Assembly: GCA_022605405.1 (NCBI GenBank)
Contig: JABYQQ010000010.1
Location: 1,550,001 to 1,614,000, forward strand
Direction: 5' to 3'
DNA length: 64,000 bases
Source of the DNA: Earliella scabrosa
Lineage: Eukaryota > Basidiomycota > Agaricomycetes > Polyporales > Polyporaceae
Of this stretch, positions 36,911-47,887 are shown in pieces. Within the stretch, counting starts at the first letter, position 1. Every line of letters begins with the position of its first letter. A program made the translations under genes and the position numbers. The notes under the pieces were generated by a model. The model saw nothing but the letters and a program-made list of their open reading frames with translations. It searched no databases and was not told where the DNA came from.

Positions 36911-38122
36911 CTTTCACGCGCTTCAGACGGTCTGGGGTTGACGGTAGGACCGTAGTGCAGCGGTAGATTAGAAGGGGAGAGCTGAGGAGTAGGAGAAGGA
37001 GGAGGAGGAGGCTGAAGGAAGGGGAAGGCGCCGGGAGGCGAGAACGGCAGTGCCAAATCGGAGTGGCGTGGGAACTGGTGTGTTGATCATTCCTTCTGCG
37101 TCGCTCCTTATTATAGCTGATAATCTACTTAGTACTAGTGTGCAACCCTCGCACTGTAAGTTGAGAATACACATACGCTGGCAGTAACTGAACTCATCCC
37201 AAGGCCAGCCAACCACTCCCGAAGATAATAGCACCATGGACGAACTCCTGCGGTCCTCGTCGTCGTGACTTGGGGGCGATGCGCGCGTGCAAATGAACCC
37301 TCGGACACACCATAGCTCGAAGCCAAAGGCAACCCCAAGCAGCCGGTGCATTATACCATTGTCGCGCTGATTCTGTACCATCTACGCCAGATAAACAGCG
37401 AGGGAAACCAACCTCCTAGATCCCACTCGGTCTCGGGGAGGAAACCCTTTGTAACGCCTTTCCTCCGTGCGCCATGCCTCTCTGCCCCCTTGAGTCCCCG
37501 CCGAGAATATCACGCTATGCTGGTATTCTCTTGCTGCCAGTGTATAGCACCCCGTACCCTTAGGCAAATTGCCTCCCCCGATGTCCACGTCCCATAAGTC
37601 AACGCGGCGAGCACAAGAACGCTCGCGACTACCCAATCTGAGCTGTCGACGTCGCGCATCAGAGCAAGGGAGGTACCGACAGGAGGACTTCTCATGACCT
37701 CGTATGGCTGACTCCAACTGTTGCAGGTACTATCGGTGCGCTGGCGGAGAGTCTGGTGCGATGGGGGCTGCTACGGGGGTCTCTGAGCGTCGAGTTTGTG
37801 CTCGCTGGTACGTACATCGTTACCAATGTGTGTGCTTCTAATCTTTGTCGTCACCGCCAGAATGGATTCGCTTCCGGTTCGTGCGTAGCGCACCGAGACG
37901 CTGTTGGTGTTTCGATGGTGGTACCAAGTCCAAGATCCTGGCCTCAGTAATGGATCCGTCGGGAGCACGGCACCGAATCGCCCACGCCGAATTATGCAAG
38001 GTTCGTGTGCGCACCCACGATGCTAACATGTTCTGTATTGAACTCGGTATGCCACGCTCGCGCAGCGGGTTACGGTGAACGGGGAAAGCAGGTTTGAGCC
38101 GCCCTCTGGTTTCCCAAGCACG
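36911..38122. other. Possible 5' exons of the 36-kb gene; otherwise unassigned
   Basis: Minus-strand frames at 37382-37717 and 36968-37381 include a GTATGT donor and CACCAG acceptor, and a proline-rich exon; they may belong to the gene at 36.2-36.9 kb. Nothing else is recognisable. Confidence 0.3.
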
Positions 38123-38149
38123 ACTTCCAACCATTGCATGGTTGGAAGT
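38123..38149. repeat. Perfect 12-bp hairpin, 3-nt loop (first of a pair)
   Basis: Left arm ACTTCCAACCAT (38123-38134), loop TGC, right arm ATGGTTGGAAGT (38138-38149). The arms are perfectly complementary. A second hairpin of identical geometry but unrelated sequence follows 52 nt later. Confidence 0.95.
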
Positions 38150-38201
38150 TCAGCATGCTAAGTCATGACCAAGCTCACGTAGGGCCGAGGCCAAGGAGTC
38201 G

Positions 38202-38228
38202 GACATGCGTCTTTGGAAGACGCATGTC
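38202..38228. repeat. Perfect 12-bp hairpin, 3-nt loop (second of a pair)
   Basis: Left arm GACATGCGTCTT (38202-38213), loop TGG, right arm AAGACGCATGTC (38217-38228), perfectly complementary. It has the same 12-3-12 geometry as the hairpin at 38123-38149. Confidence 0.95.
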
Positions 38229-39467
38229 AAGTTAGTGGACGTGGTATGACGTGATCATCCATAGGTAGTGATCTGTCATGCCCTGCGTGGAAACACGAGC
38301 TTGAGGAGCTGTACGGGCTCTGCGCCGGACCCAGCATCGTCGCTGCTTGATGTCCACGTCCAGAGGCAGGAGCCATGGGCATGACGATAGTGTACGCCTC
38401 ATTGGGGACTCAAGTTGACGTGGTGTTAGCGCCACTGCTTATACACTGGCTGGGATGGTCATGCCGTAACGATCGAGAACGAGCCGAGCCTGAGGCGCAA
38501 GGTCCGACCAGCTTTACGCCCCCGTCTTGCTGATGATCGACCCACAGTACATATGGTGTATGACTGGAGAGTGCCGGCGAGTTTGCTTTCCAGACTGCGT
38601 GCTACTACTGATGCACCTCCATGGGAGTGGGTGATCAGCGAGTTCTCTCATCTGATGCATCTAGAGAGGGGTCAGTCATCGTCTCATATGTGGCAAGCCG
38701 CCATGGATCGTCCTGCGCTTATTAGCCATTGTCTACAGGACCGTCTAGAATTTCGAGAGCAAGGATCAACGCTCACGAGAAGGCTTAACATGTCAGTATC
38801 TCACCGCTGCGAACGGATGTTAATGTAACGAGCAGCGGCACACGAGCGGACGCCGTTGAAGGCAGACTGAAGACTCGAGGCAGAAATCGAGCCCTCCCCG
38901 TTGCTGGCGATCGGCTACGCTACCCCCTCCGAAGACTGACCCGACCAGTCCATGCAAGTATACCGCCAATGGATATGTCTACGCCCCTATGACCGACGTC
39001 GGGCCTTGGGGTTCGCGAGTCATGTATCAGGCAACTGGTGCCCATTCAGGCCTGCGTCTTATTCGCTCGCATTGACTCTCGTTGACTCTGTCTCGCACCT
39101 ACACCAGGCGGCCCATCATTGTGATCCGTATCTGTACCTCTCGTACGCTGACACTCGCAGAGCAGGTCGCAGCGTCTACATCCGAGTCCTCAAACCGTCG
39201 TTCGACGATGCGCATGATGATGATGGATGGCACGACGCTGGTAACACTACGCGAGAATACAGCGGGTGATGGGAGGATTCTAGTAGTCAGACAGCGTCGA
39301 GACGTTGCGCGGATCGACCTCGGGGCTGTGGAGGAACGGAACGTTGAGCAGAACAGCAATGATGGTTGCGGAAGCCGGTAGGGCCAGTCAAGAGCAGAAG
39401 AGCAGGCACAGAACGCCATACATTCATGTCCGTCGCCCGGGAGTAAGTAGGTACATGTATTCATCCG
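38229..39467. other. Uncertain ORFs on plus strand
   Basis: 38553-38828 is a 91-codon plus-strand frame starting at an ATG (contains PPWEWVISEFSHLMHLERG), and 39082-39381 contains PIIVIRICTSRTLTLAEQ. Both are protein-like but have no splice partners or domain that I can show. Confidence 0.3.
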
Positions 39468-39902
39468 CTACACAGACCGTTCATTGAAGCTGCTGGCTTG
39501 GGCCTGGCCCACCGTGACCGGTGAGCGATGACATCCCAGTCAGACAGAGTGTAACTGGTGATTGCGATGAGGGAATGTGACATACCTCCACTTCTAGCCA
39601 CTCCGTGGACGTGGGTAATTGCATACGGCGGTGTGGTTGTTCTTTGAGCACTTGCTGTATATGATCCTAGCGGTCGTCTCATCATTCAAATTGTGCTAGT
39701 CAAGCAATAGAGGGACAACACTGACCTGCCGGATGAGATGACGCAGGTACGCAACCTCTGCCTCAGTGAATGTCACGCGATGGACGCAAACGTTGTTGGC
39801 AGACATGGGGCTGGACCCGGAAGGGGGGTTGTAGAGTGTTGCCTGCGAGGTACTACCGGTGGCACATGAGGAGGAAAGCACAGAGCGCAGCGTACACGCC
39901 AT
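39468..39902 (-). CDS. Small hypothetical protein, 97 aa
   Basis: Three exons: 39902-39726, 39666-39586, 39503-39468, all phase 0. The N-terminal 30 residues are Ser/Thr-rich; the centre is a helix (FTEAEVAYLRHLIRQ joined to DHIQQVLKEQPHRRM) followed by an acidic WLEVE. No domain is recognised. The last intron (82 nt) is longer than usual and the final 11 codons are therefore less certain. Confidence 0.5.
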
Positions 39903-40039
39903 GGGGGTGATAAACGGGGTGCAGCCGTTCGTAGTACAGCCAAAGTGTTGAGGGGATGGGGGTGAGTCGAGGAGCGTTCTTCCGAGTCTTCATCCCCAGA
40001 CCCAACGGCAATAACGTAAAATTGACCGTGCCGTGCCTG

Positions 40040-40590
40040 GTGGGCTAAAATTGATGGGACCGACGTGCGAGTAACGCCGGACTGATCGACAGGTTACTAG
40101 AGTGACCGACAGACGATAATATTGCTAGAAACGACTATCGGGATCTGATGGGACCGACGGACGAGTGACGCCCTCCTGAACGACATGTTGGTAATGTCAT
40201 CAATGGGACAGACGAGAAACCGCGCCGGGACCGACAGACGAGAAACGCGCCGGGACCTACCGACGAGTAGAACTGATTGACATGGTAGCAGCGCCGTCAG
40301 TGCTCACTGCTGGACCGACAGACGAGAAACCTACTGACGAGTAAGTAATGGGATGATGGGACCGGGAAGCGAGTGGCATGCTGTCGCATGGTGAGAACCG
40401 CGGGATTTACTGGCGAGTGACGGGACGATGGGCCCGGGAAGCGTGTCGCTCGGGGAATGGGAATGTGACCATAAGTGGGCAGCGCCGCCAATGGAACGGC
40501 GAATCTAATGACGTGCGGATGGTCGCTTGGGAGACGCGTGCTGGCTGAGGAGTAAGGCAGAAACCGACTCGTATGGCTGATGGGACCCAC
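40040..40590 (-). repeat. Degenerate array of GATGGGACCG repeats
   Basis: About eight to ten copies of a unit like GATGGGACCGACAGACGAG, irregularly spaced by 30-70 nt, inverted relative to the arrays at 3.9-4.1 and 11.3-11.7 kb. Some copies are reduced to GGGACCGACAGACGAGAAAC. Short minus-strand frames across it are artefacts. Confidence 0.7.
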
Positions 40591-40982
40591 AATACTTAGA
40601 TCATGGCCTGTCTCCCCTATTAGTACTAGGCGATCATTGTGCTTGGGACCCGAGGCGCTGACATGCTCCGAGGATGAATACGCGTGACGCCGTGATGGGA
40701 GAGGTACATCCGTAGCACCAGAGGGTCAGTCATTCCCGTTGAGTGAAAGCCGCATGCATGACAAACCGGAGGGTGATGACGGGTTGACGCCTCAACCTAC
40801 TTCATGAGCACCGGGGCTGCGCAGTGCGCATGGAGGCGAGGAGCCGGGACTGTCATGGCTGGGAATCATTCGGAGGGTTGAGAAGTCATACTGGTGACGT
40901 TCGCAGGCACCGGCCATGAGTACGACGAAGAACACATGAAGTACAGGTAACTCTGCGGCCAAGGCCGATCGGTGCATCTCTA

Positions 40983-41710
40983 CTAGTCGATCTCCTCTAA
41001 GGGGACGGCCCGCGCCGATTCGTAGGGAGGAAGATAGGCAAGACCCTTGAGAACTGTGAGCACGCGTCCGATGCGTGGAAACTAAGACTTACAAAGGGCG
41101 TGGGGCTGGCTTCGAGGCTCTCCGAGAGGTTGTCGAGGAGATGTTCCGGTGTCAGGCTGCCTTGGGGAGCCTCCGCAATGTCGTAGATGAGATGTTCGTT
41201 CAATAGCTCGAGACGTCGCCGATAGATGCGTCTGAGCTCGTACTATAGGAGACAAATGTCAACGACATAAATGGATATAGCAACAGTGAGACTGACCTCG
41301 AATTCGGGCGATAGAGCAGGCTCACTCGCACCGCCTTGATTGGGATCAACGGGTGGGGTGGCCAACACACGTTCCAACCACTCGAGTAAGTCGTTGGCCA
41401 TCTCGTCATGACGACGCTCGGTGATCAACACGCGTTCGACCCACTGGGCAAAGAGTCGGTTGACGCGGGGGTCACTGCGAGATGGATGTACCGCGTCCAG
41501 AGCCATGCGCGAGAGGGAGGTGGCCCGTGGTTGGGAAGGGGCATTCCACCAACCGTGATACCACTCGGGATCGTGGCGTGGCGGCGCCCGCGGCTGCTCG
41601 GGCACGCGCGGCGTGGTAGACGTCCCCAGGGAGTGCGAAGAACACCCATTCTGTCCGTCCTCGTCGGCGGCTCGGGCGCGAAGCTGTAGGGAGTACAGGA
41701 GCTGACCCAT
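40983..41710 (-). CDS. Helical hypothetical protein, 208 aa
   Basis: Three exons: 41710-41297, 41242-41093, 41045-40983; all phase 0, with GTCAGT and GTAAGT donors. The first half is Pro/Arg-rich; the second is helical (VNRLFAQWVERVLITERRHDE, DLLEWLERVLATPP, FEYELRRIYRRRLELLNE) and ends LAYLPPYESARAVPLEEID. The ATG at 41710 is the first in frame. No domain is recognised. Confidence 0.6.
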
Positions 41711-41945
41711 AGTAGCAGAGAGTGCAATGAGTCGGATCGCCACGTACCGGATGTCTATATCCTATCGAGGGCTGCCGTGCACTTGCTGAGCCGAAGTTAG
41801 CCGTGGCCTTCGAAGAGCAGAGTGCGCGGGTCCATCTTGCCGACGGAGAAAGAGACAGGCCTCAGTGTTCAGGTCTGGTAAGACAACGGGCGCTAGTGCA
41901 GTGATGGGACCCTATGCTGAGACGTAGCCGTCATGCGCGCTTACC

Positions 41946-41971
41946 GAGTGATGGGACCGGTCCCATCACTC
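41946..41971. repeat. 26-bp perfect palindrome built from the GATGGGACC motif
   Basis: Arms AGTGATGGGACC (41947-41958) and GGTCCCATCACT (41959-41970) are perfectly complementary with no loop, and the flanking G/C pair extends it to 26 bp. It fuses both orientations of the dispersed repeat seen elsewhere in the window. Confidence 0.95.
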
Positions 41972-42047
41972 TCTCGTCTCCAATGCGTGCAGGTTCGAAC
42001 AGGGGAACTGAATCCCCTCGACGATCGAGGTTAGTACTCTGACAATG

Positions 42048-42846
42048 TCAGTTGACTCGGCAGTCAGTGTGCATACCTTTGTCAGATACAATGTTGCGGA
42101 GAGCCTTAGCTCCCTCCTGCCAGCGAAGTTTGCGCATTTTCTTCATCACTTTTCCGCCTACCATCAAGTTCTGCGTGACCCGCACCAGATGGGAACCCTC
42201 GTGGAGGGACATCCCCTTGCTCGAGTCTTTAAGCCGCTGGAGGGCGAACTTTAGATCGATCTGAACTACCTGTTCAGAGTGAGTGGAGGTCTTGCTCTGG
42301 AGTTCTTTCCAAAGGTCAAGCATCCGCGCGATGCTGATCTTGCCATGGGCATCAAGTAACTTGCTGGTCACAGGAGCCGGAGCCAGAGGCAGAGCCGGAC
42401 TGGAGAGTAATGAGGTAGAACTCTGCACGATGGGTTGCGAGATAGAGTTGTGGAGAGGGGATGGGTTACCATTGTCTGCAGGGAGGGATGTAAGCTCGTC
42501 GAGCGCAGCCTCGTAGTCTTGTGACAGGGCCGAGCAGCGTGTGGTAGCATGTGCTGCCTCAGCCGTCTGAGCTGAAAGATCAGACCCCTGATTTGTGTCG
42601 TGACCCTCCTCGAGGTTATCCTCATTGTTGGCCTCCAGGGTCTCCTCGTCCTCGTCCTCATCATGGTCGTCTTCATTCTCTATGTCCTCCATCTCATTTT
42701 GTGTGTGACCGCGGCGAGATACGGGCTTGGGAGAGGACAGCGGAATGTGTGTGAGCGGAGCCTTGGTGAGATCCGGAACGGGTAGACGCAGGAGCTGCTT
42801 GCAGATCTGGCTCGCTTTGGTGTAAGCCAGCTTGACGAGCTTGTTG
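42048..42846 (-). pseudogene. 5'-truncated gene remnant next to Plavaka
   Basis: The minus-strand frame from 42846 to 42048 encodes a helical start (LNKLVKLAYTKASQICKQL), a strongly acidic stretch, a Ser/Pro linker and a second helical segment (EGSHLVRVTQNLMVGGKV, KKMRKLRWQEGAKALRNIV). Upstream of 42846 the frame runs antisense through the Plavaka transposase and is no longer meaningful, so the 5' part is missing. The 3' end probably had another exon. Function unknown. Confidence 0.55.
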
Positions 42847-42851
42847 AGAGT

Positions 42852-45004
42852 ATGTATCGGCAAGACGACGGAGACAAGCAGGCATGGCCGATCTATCTCA
42901 CCATCGGTAACATCGACAAGGACGTCCGTCGGCAACCTTCGCGTACTAGGGCCGTTGCGCTCCTCGGGTACCTCCCAGTCACAAAGCTCGAGTGCTTTCA
43001 TGAGAGTGACCGCTCTCTTGAAGGCTATCGCCTCTTTCACTTCGCGATGAGGCAGCTCCTCAAGCCGCTTGTGCAGGCCGGCAAGACAGGCGTGTACATG
43101 GACTGTGCAGATGGCTATGTCCGACACGTCTTTCCTATCCTTGCTGCCTACATTGCGGATCACCCCGAGCAATGCCTCGTGTGTTGCAACCAGGAGAACC
43201 GCTGTCCTACCTGTCTCGTAGACCCCGATCAGCGCGGCGAGATGCTTGACAGCTGCTATCGCGATCCTGAGGAGATGCTCTCCACCATGCGAAACCTGGA
43301 CTCACCGAAGTTCGACGAGTATGGCCTGCGCGACATTCCGGAGCCATTCTGGGCGGACCTACCATACGCCAACATCTTTGGATGCATCGTGCCCGACGTT
43401 CTCCATCAGCTCCACAAGGGTGTCTTCAAGAACCATCTTGTCAAATGGGTGTCGAAGGGCAAGGAAGACGAGTTAGACGCCCGGTTTGCGCGTGTCCCAC
43501 CATATCCGAACCTTCGTATCTTCTCCAAGGGCATCTCAAAGATCACCCAATGGACAGGAAACGAGGACCGCCAGATGGAGAAGGTCTTCATCGGCCTCAT
43601 TGACGGCCTTCACGATGACCCCCGTGTCATGATCTGTGCGCGTGCAATCCTCGACTTCATATACCTCGCACACTACCCCTCGCACACGTTCTCCACCCTG
43701 CGGCAGATGTGCGACGCCTTGGAGACTTTCCATACCAACAAGAAAGTCTTCGAGGACCTGGGGCCCATCTGCTCACACTTCAATATCCCAAAGCTCCACT
43801 GGACCACCTTGCACTACATCGCCGCCATCTACAATTTCGGCACCTGTGACGGCGTCAGCACTGAAATATCCGAACGTCTCCACATCGACTTCGCCAAGAT
43901 GGCCTATCGAGCCTCAAATCGGCGCGCATACGTCAAGCAGATGGTGACCTGGCTCACGTGGCGCGAGAAGGTCCGATGGTTCCAAGGCTTCCTCCAATGG
44001 TGTGACCATGAGTCCTTCACCAGCAGGTCTGGTCCAGGTCCCTTTCCCTGTCCGGACTCAAACTCATCTATCTGCCACACCTCCAGCAAAGTCGAACCCG
44101 ACACTGACATGCCAGTAGACGTTACCGATGATCCGACGGACCATGACCATGACACTGAAGACACACAGGGCTTGGAGCTGAATGCAATCGGACCTAACAC
44201 TGCAGCGAGCTCCCCAGGCTACACAGTTATGGTGCGCGACCTTGTTCCCGGACCATCCGCGTCTTCTAATGCAATGGACGTCGACTCGGACTCCATGCTG
44301 GTTTGCAACATGGCTTCGTCAGTAGCCCGACCGCGCACAATCTTCTCAACTGATCCCCGTCTCGGTACTAAAATGGCACCGGACTCAGGGGTCGACTCTA
44401 CGGACAATGACTCGGAATCAGAGGTGTGTTCCTGCCCTCAAGCTATCTCCTACTCGTATACTCTGTCCGAAGTTACTGCAGCATCTAACTTTATCCATAG
44501 GACGGTCTATTTGGGCCCTACCGGATTGCACGACGGCCAGGCCTTGGAGTTCACATCGGTCATGAGATTGTTGCAAAGTTCGTCGCCCCGAACTTTGGAA
44601 CTGCTCTTGCCACCTACCTGCGCACCGAAGGACTTCCACCATCCCTCCTGGACCCCTTGTCTCTACTCGGCCACTCGTATTCAGTTTTCAAGAGATATTC
44701 GCGCACCTTGCCCTCCCTTCGCGGACGACCCTCGGACACATTTTCGGACACCTTGTACGCCATGCCGGCAGAGCGAAAGCGTGCTGCCAAATATAGCACT
44801 ATCTTGTATGTCGAGAATGAGGCCATTGCCGAGAACATCGGCGTCCAGGGTAAGTCTGTCCCCCCATCTCGAATTCATCCGTGACCATTGATATCTGTAC
44901 TAGGGTACCATGTAGCTCGTATCCGCCTCCTCTTCTCATTACCCCCACAACTCCAGCGCCTTCGTCCCGACACCACAGACCCCTACTCCCACCTCGCATA
45001 TGTC
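42852..45004 (+). pseudogene. Plavaka-type transposase, truncated at the 5' end and split by a MITE
   Basis: Exons 42852-44423, 44501-44849 and 44904-45004 join in phase. Family features: AWPIYLTIGNIDKDVRRQPS, CCNQENRCPTC..DPDQRG, FGCIVPDVLHQLHKGVFK, then ISERLHIDFAKMAYRASNRR near the end of the DDE-like core, followed by an acidic linker and the C-terminal GYHVARIRLLFSLP motif. The N-terminal zinc-finger portion normally present is missing; coding begins abruptly next to an antisense gene remnant at 42846. The C-terminus continues past the MITE for only a few codons (45408-45420) before gypsy sequence starts, so both ends are lost. Confidence 0.85.
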
Positions 45005-45399
45005 TAGGCATTGGCGCGGGTATACCCGCGGATATCGGGACCCCGACCCGGACCCATACCTGACACAAACCCGCACCCGTGAGATCGGGTTGGGTTTTGC
45101 ACGGGTATGGGCGCTTAAGCACGGGTCTGTAGCAGATATGAGTGTCTGACCTAGTATACAGCTGTCTATCGCATCTGTGACTGCAATATGACCTTGAATA
45201 CGTGTTTAGGAATGAACTAGGACGTGTACATTACAGAGAATAGTACTAACTGCCATAAATTTCGAGTACTAAAACCCGGCCTGCAGGTCTTGGATCTGTC
45301 ACGGGTGTGACATTAGTGACCCGGACCCAGACCCGCACGGGTATGGGTCCCATACCCGCGTCGGCGCCGTCGGGTTACCCAGACCCACGCCAATGCCTA
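45005..45399. mobile_element. 395-bp hAT-type MITE with 8-bp target duplication
   Basis: Terminal inverted repeats: left TAGGCATTGGCGCGGGTA, right end complementary to TAGGCATTGGCGTGGGT. Perfect 8-bp duplication CATATGTC at 44997-45004 and 45400-45407. The interior is rich in CGGGTATGGG-type subrepeats and has no coding capacity. Eight-bp duplications and this size fit a non-autonomous hAT element. It interrupts the last exon of the Plavaka gene: the reading frame resumes in phase after the second duplication copy. Confidence 0.93.
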
Positions 45400-45421
45400 C
45401 ATATGTCAAATTGTACACTCG

Positions 45422-47861
45422 TTGACCAACTCGCCTAGCACCTTCTCGGCTTTCATGAACGACATCTTTAAGGACCTCATTGTGGAAGGAAAGATCACGA
45501 TCTACTTAGACGACATCCTGATCTTCTCCAACGACCTTGAGACACATCGCGCCGTTACCCGCAAAGTCTTGAAAAGATTGGCAGAGCATGACTTGTTCTG
45601 CAAGCCCAAGAAATGCGAGTTCGAAGTCCCCAAGGTCGAGTATCTCGGTGTCCTTGTGTCCCACGACCGTGTCGAGATGGATCCCATCAAAGTAAAGGGT
45701 ATTCAGGAGTGGCCTACTCCCCGCAATGCGTCTGATGTCCGGAAGTTCCGAGGATTTGCGAATTTTTACCGCAGATTCATCCAGGACTTCAGTCGCATTT
45801 GCAAACCCCTGGATCATCTCACCGGCAAAGTGCCCTGGCAATGGGGACAGGACGGACAGGAGGCTTTCGACGAGCTGAAACGCCGCTTTGTTCAGAATCC
45901 GGTGCTGCGCATGTACGATCCGAACAAAGACACACGGATCGAGGTGGATGCCTCGGGATATGCAACCGGCGGAGTACTTGCACAGTTACAGGACGTTGGC
46001 AAATGGCACCCGGTCGCCTTTCACTCTGAGTCGATGAGTGAGGCAGAGCGCAACTACGAGATCTACGATAAAGAGATGCTTGCGATAATACGGGCCTTAG
46101 AGGCCTGGCGCCACTACCTGGAAGGGTTATCACGGTGTTTCGAGATTCAGTCAGACCACAAGAATCTCGAATATTGGCGCACCGCACAACATCTCACTCG
46201 TAGACAGGCGCGATGGGCACTTTATCTGTCTAGGTTTAACTTTGAGATCACGCACAAACCAGGCACATCCAACGGACGTGCAGATGCACTCTCCAGGCGT
46301 CCTGATCACCAGAAGGATGATGCCGATGACAACCTAGACCAGATAGTGCTACGACCGGAACAGTTCAGGCTACTGGCAGCTCGTAGAGGACACAACGCGG
46401 TAGTGGCAGACAAAGCCCTGCTAAAGCGTATTCGCGAAACTAGGACCAGCGCGGCTCCAGAGTGACCTCGTCGATTGGAATGTCGAGCAAGGCCTCATCC
46501 TCTACCAAGGAAAGGTCTACGTACCAAAAGACAAGGCACTCTGCACTGAGATTGTCCGAATTCACCACGACCTACCTCCTGCGAGACACCCAGGGCAGTG
46601 GAAGACGCTTGAGTTGGTATCGTGCAATTACTGGTGGCCAGGGATGGGCAAATTCGTTAAGGAGTACGTGGGGACGTGTGACGCTTGTCGGCGCACTAAA
46701 CCCGTACGGAGTCGACCTCAAGGTCTTCTCAAACCCAATGAAATCCCTGAAAGGCCTGAACAGATTGTCACTTGTGACTACATCGTCGGCCTTCCCGAGA
46801 CTGACGGCCACAATGTGATCCAACTCATGGCAGACAGACACGGAAAACTGGTGCACCTGGTACCCTGCAGCGACAAGATTGATGCCGGAGGGGCAGCAGA
46901 TGTCTTCATTCGGGAGTACTTCCGCCTGCATGGACTGCCCTGAAAGATCATCTCCGACCGAGGACCGCAGTTTGCTGCAGACCTATTCCGTGCCATTCTG
47001 AAGGGCTTAGGCATTGAGAGCGCCCTGTCCACTGCGTATCATCCCCAGACCGACGGACAGTCGGAGCGGTTCAATCAGGAAGTAGAGGCATACTTGCGAG
47101 CATTCTGCAGTCAGCGACAAGATGACTGGGTCAAATGGCTCCCCATTGCAGAGTATGCACTCAACGCCAGAGTTCACTCGTCAACGGGTTACTCCCCCTT
47201 CTTCCTGATGTACAGATACGAACCGCAATTCCTGGTACCTGCCAACCCGGACACACAAGTACCTGCAGGCAACAAGCGACTCGCAGAGCTTGCCAAGGCG
47301 TGCAAGGATGCCACAGCTGCGTTAACACTGGCAGCAGAGCGTATGAAGGAGTACTTCGACCGGCACGCACAGGACACCCCGACGTTCACACCTGGACAGA
47401 AAGTGTGGCTGGACACACGCAACTTGAGATTCTCAGACATCCCTAAGAAGCTCGCTGACAAGTTCGCAGGCCCATACCCCGTTGTACGATGTGTCGGTGA
47501 ACTAGCATACGAACTCAAGTTGCCCCACACGATGAAGATCCATCCGGTGTTCCATGTCTCACTCCTTCACGCACACAAGCAGAGTACGCTGCCAGGACGG
47601 GTCCCCCCTGAACCCGCCCCAATTGAAGTTGAAGGCGAGGAAGAGTACGAAGTGGAGGAAATTCGTAACTCCCGCCGATGGGGCAGGTGGCACAAGCTGC
47701 AGTACTTAGTCCGATGGAAGGGATGGGGTCCAGAGAACGACTCTTGGGAAGATGTGGCGGATGTCGAACATGCAGCCAAACTAGTAGAGGCATTCCATAA
47801 CAGACATCCGGACGCTGATGGACCTCACAAACCCTACACGCCCAAGAAGCGTCGCTCATGA
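45422..47861 (+). pseudogene. pol: Ty3/gypsy pol remnant: RT, RNase H, integrase, chromodomain
   Basis: In order: reverse transcriptase C-terminal half with YLDDILIFS; RNase H with IEVDASGYATGGVL, KEMLAIIRALEAWRH and QSDHKNLEYW; integrase zinc finger (IHHDL.PARHPGQWKT ... CDACRRTK); integrase core with IISDRGPQFAADLF and TAYHPQTDGQSERFNQ; chromodomain with LQYLVRWKGWGPENDSWED near the C-terminus. The copy is dead: gag, protease and the RT N-terminus are absent, a one-base frameshift lies at about 46445-46455, and an in-frame TGA at 46941-46943 interrupts the integrase core. Confidence 0.93.
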
Positions 47862-47887
47862 GGACAAGAGCCTTAGGAGGGGGGTAC

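Noticed and set aside
40040..40590. Second CRISPR-like array
   Set aside because: Degenerate copies of the same dispersed motif with 30-70 nt irregular spacing.
42847..43172. N-terminal extension of the minus-strand ORF
   Set aside because: It is the exact antisense of the Plavaka transposase core and only looks open by codon complementarity.
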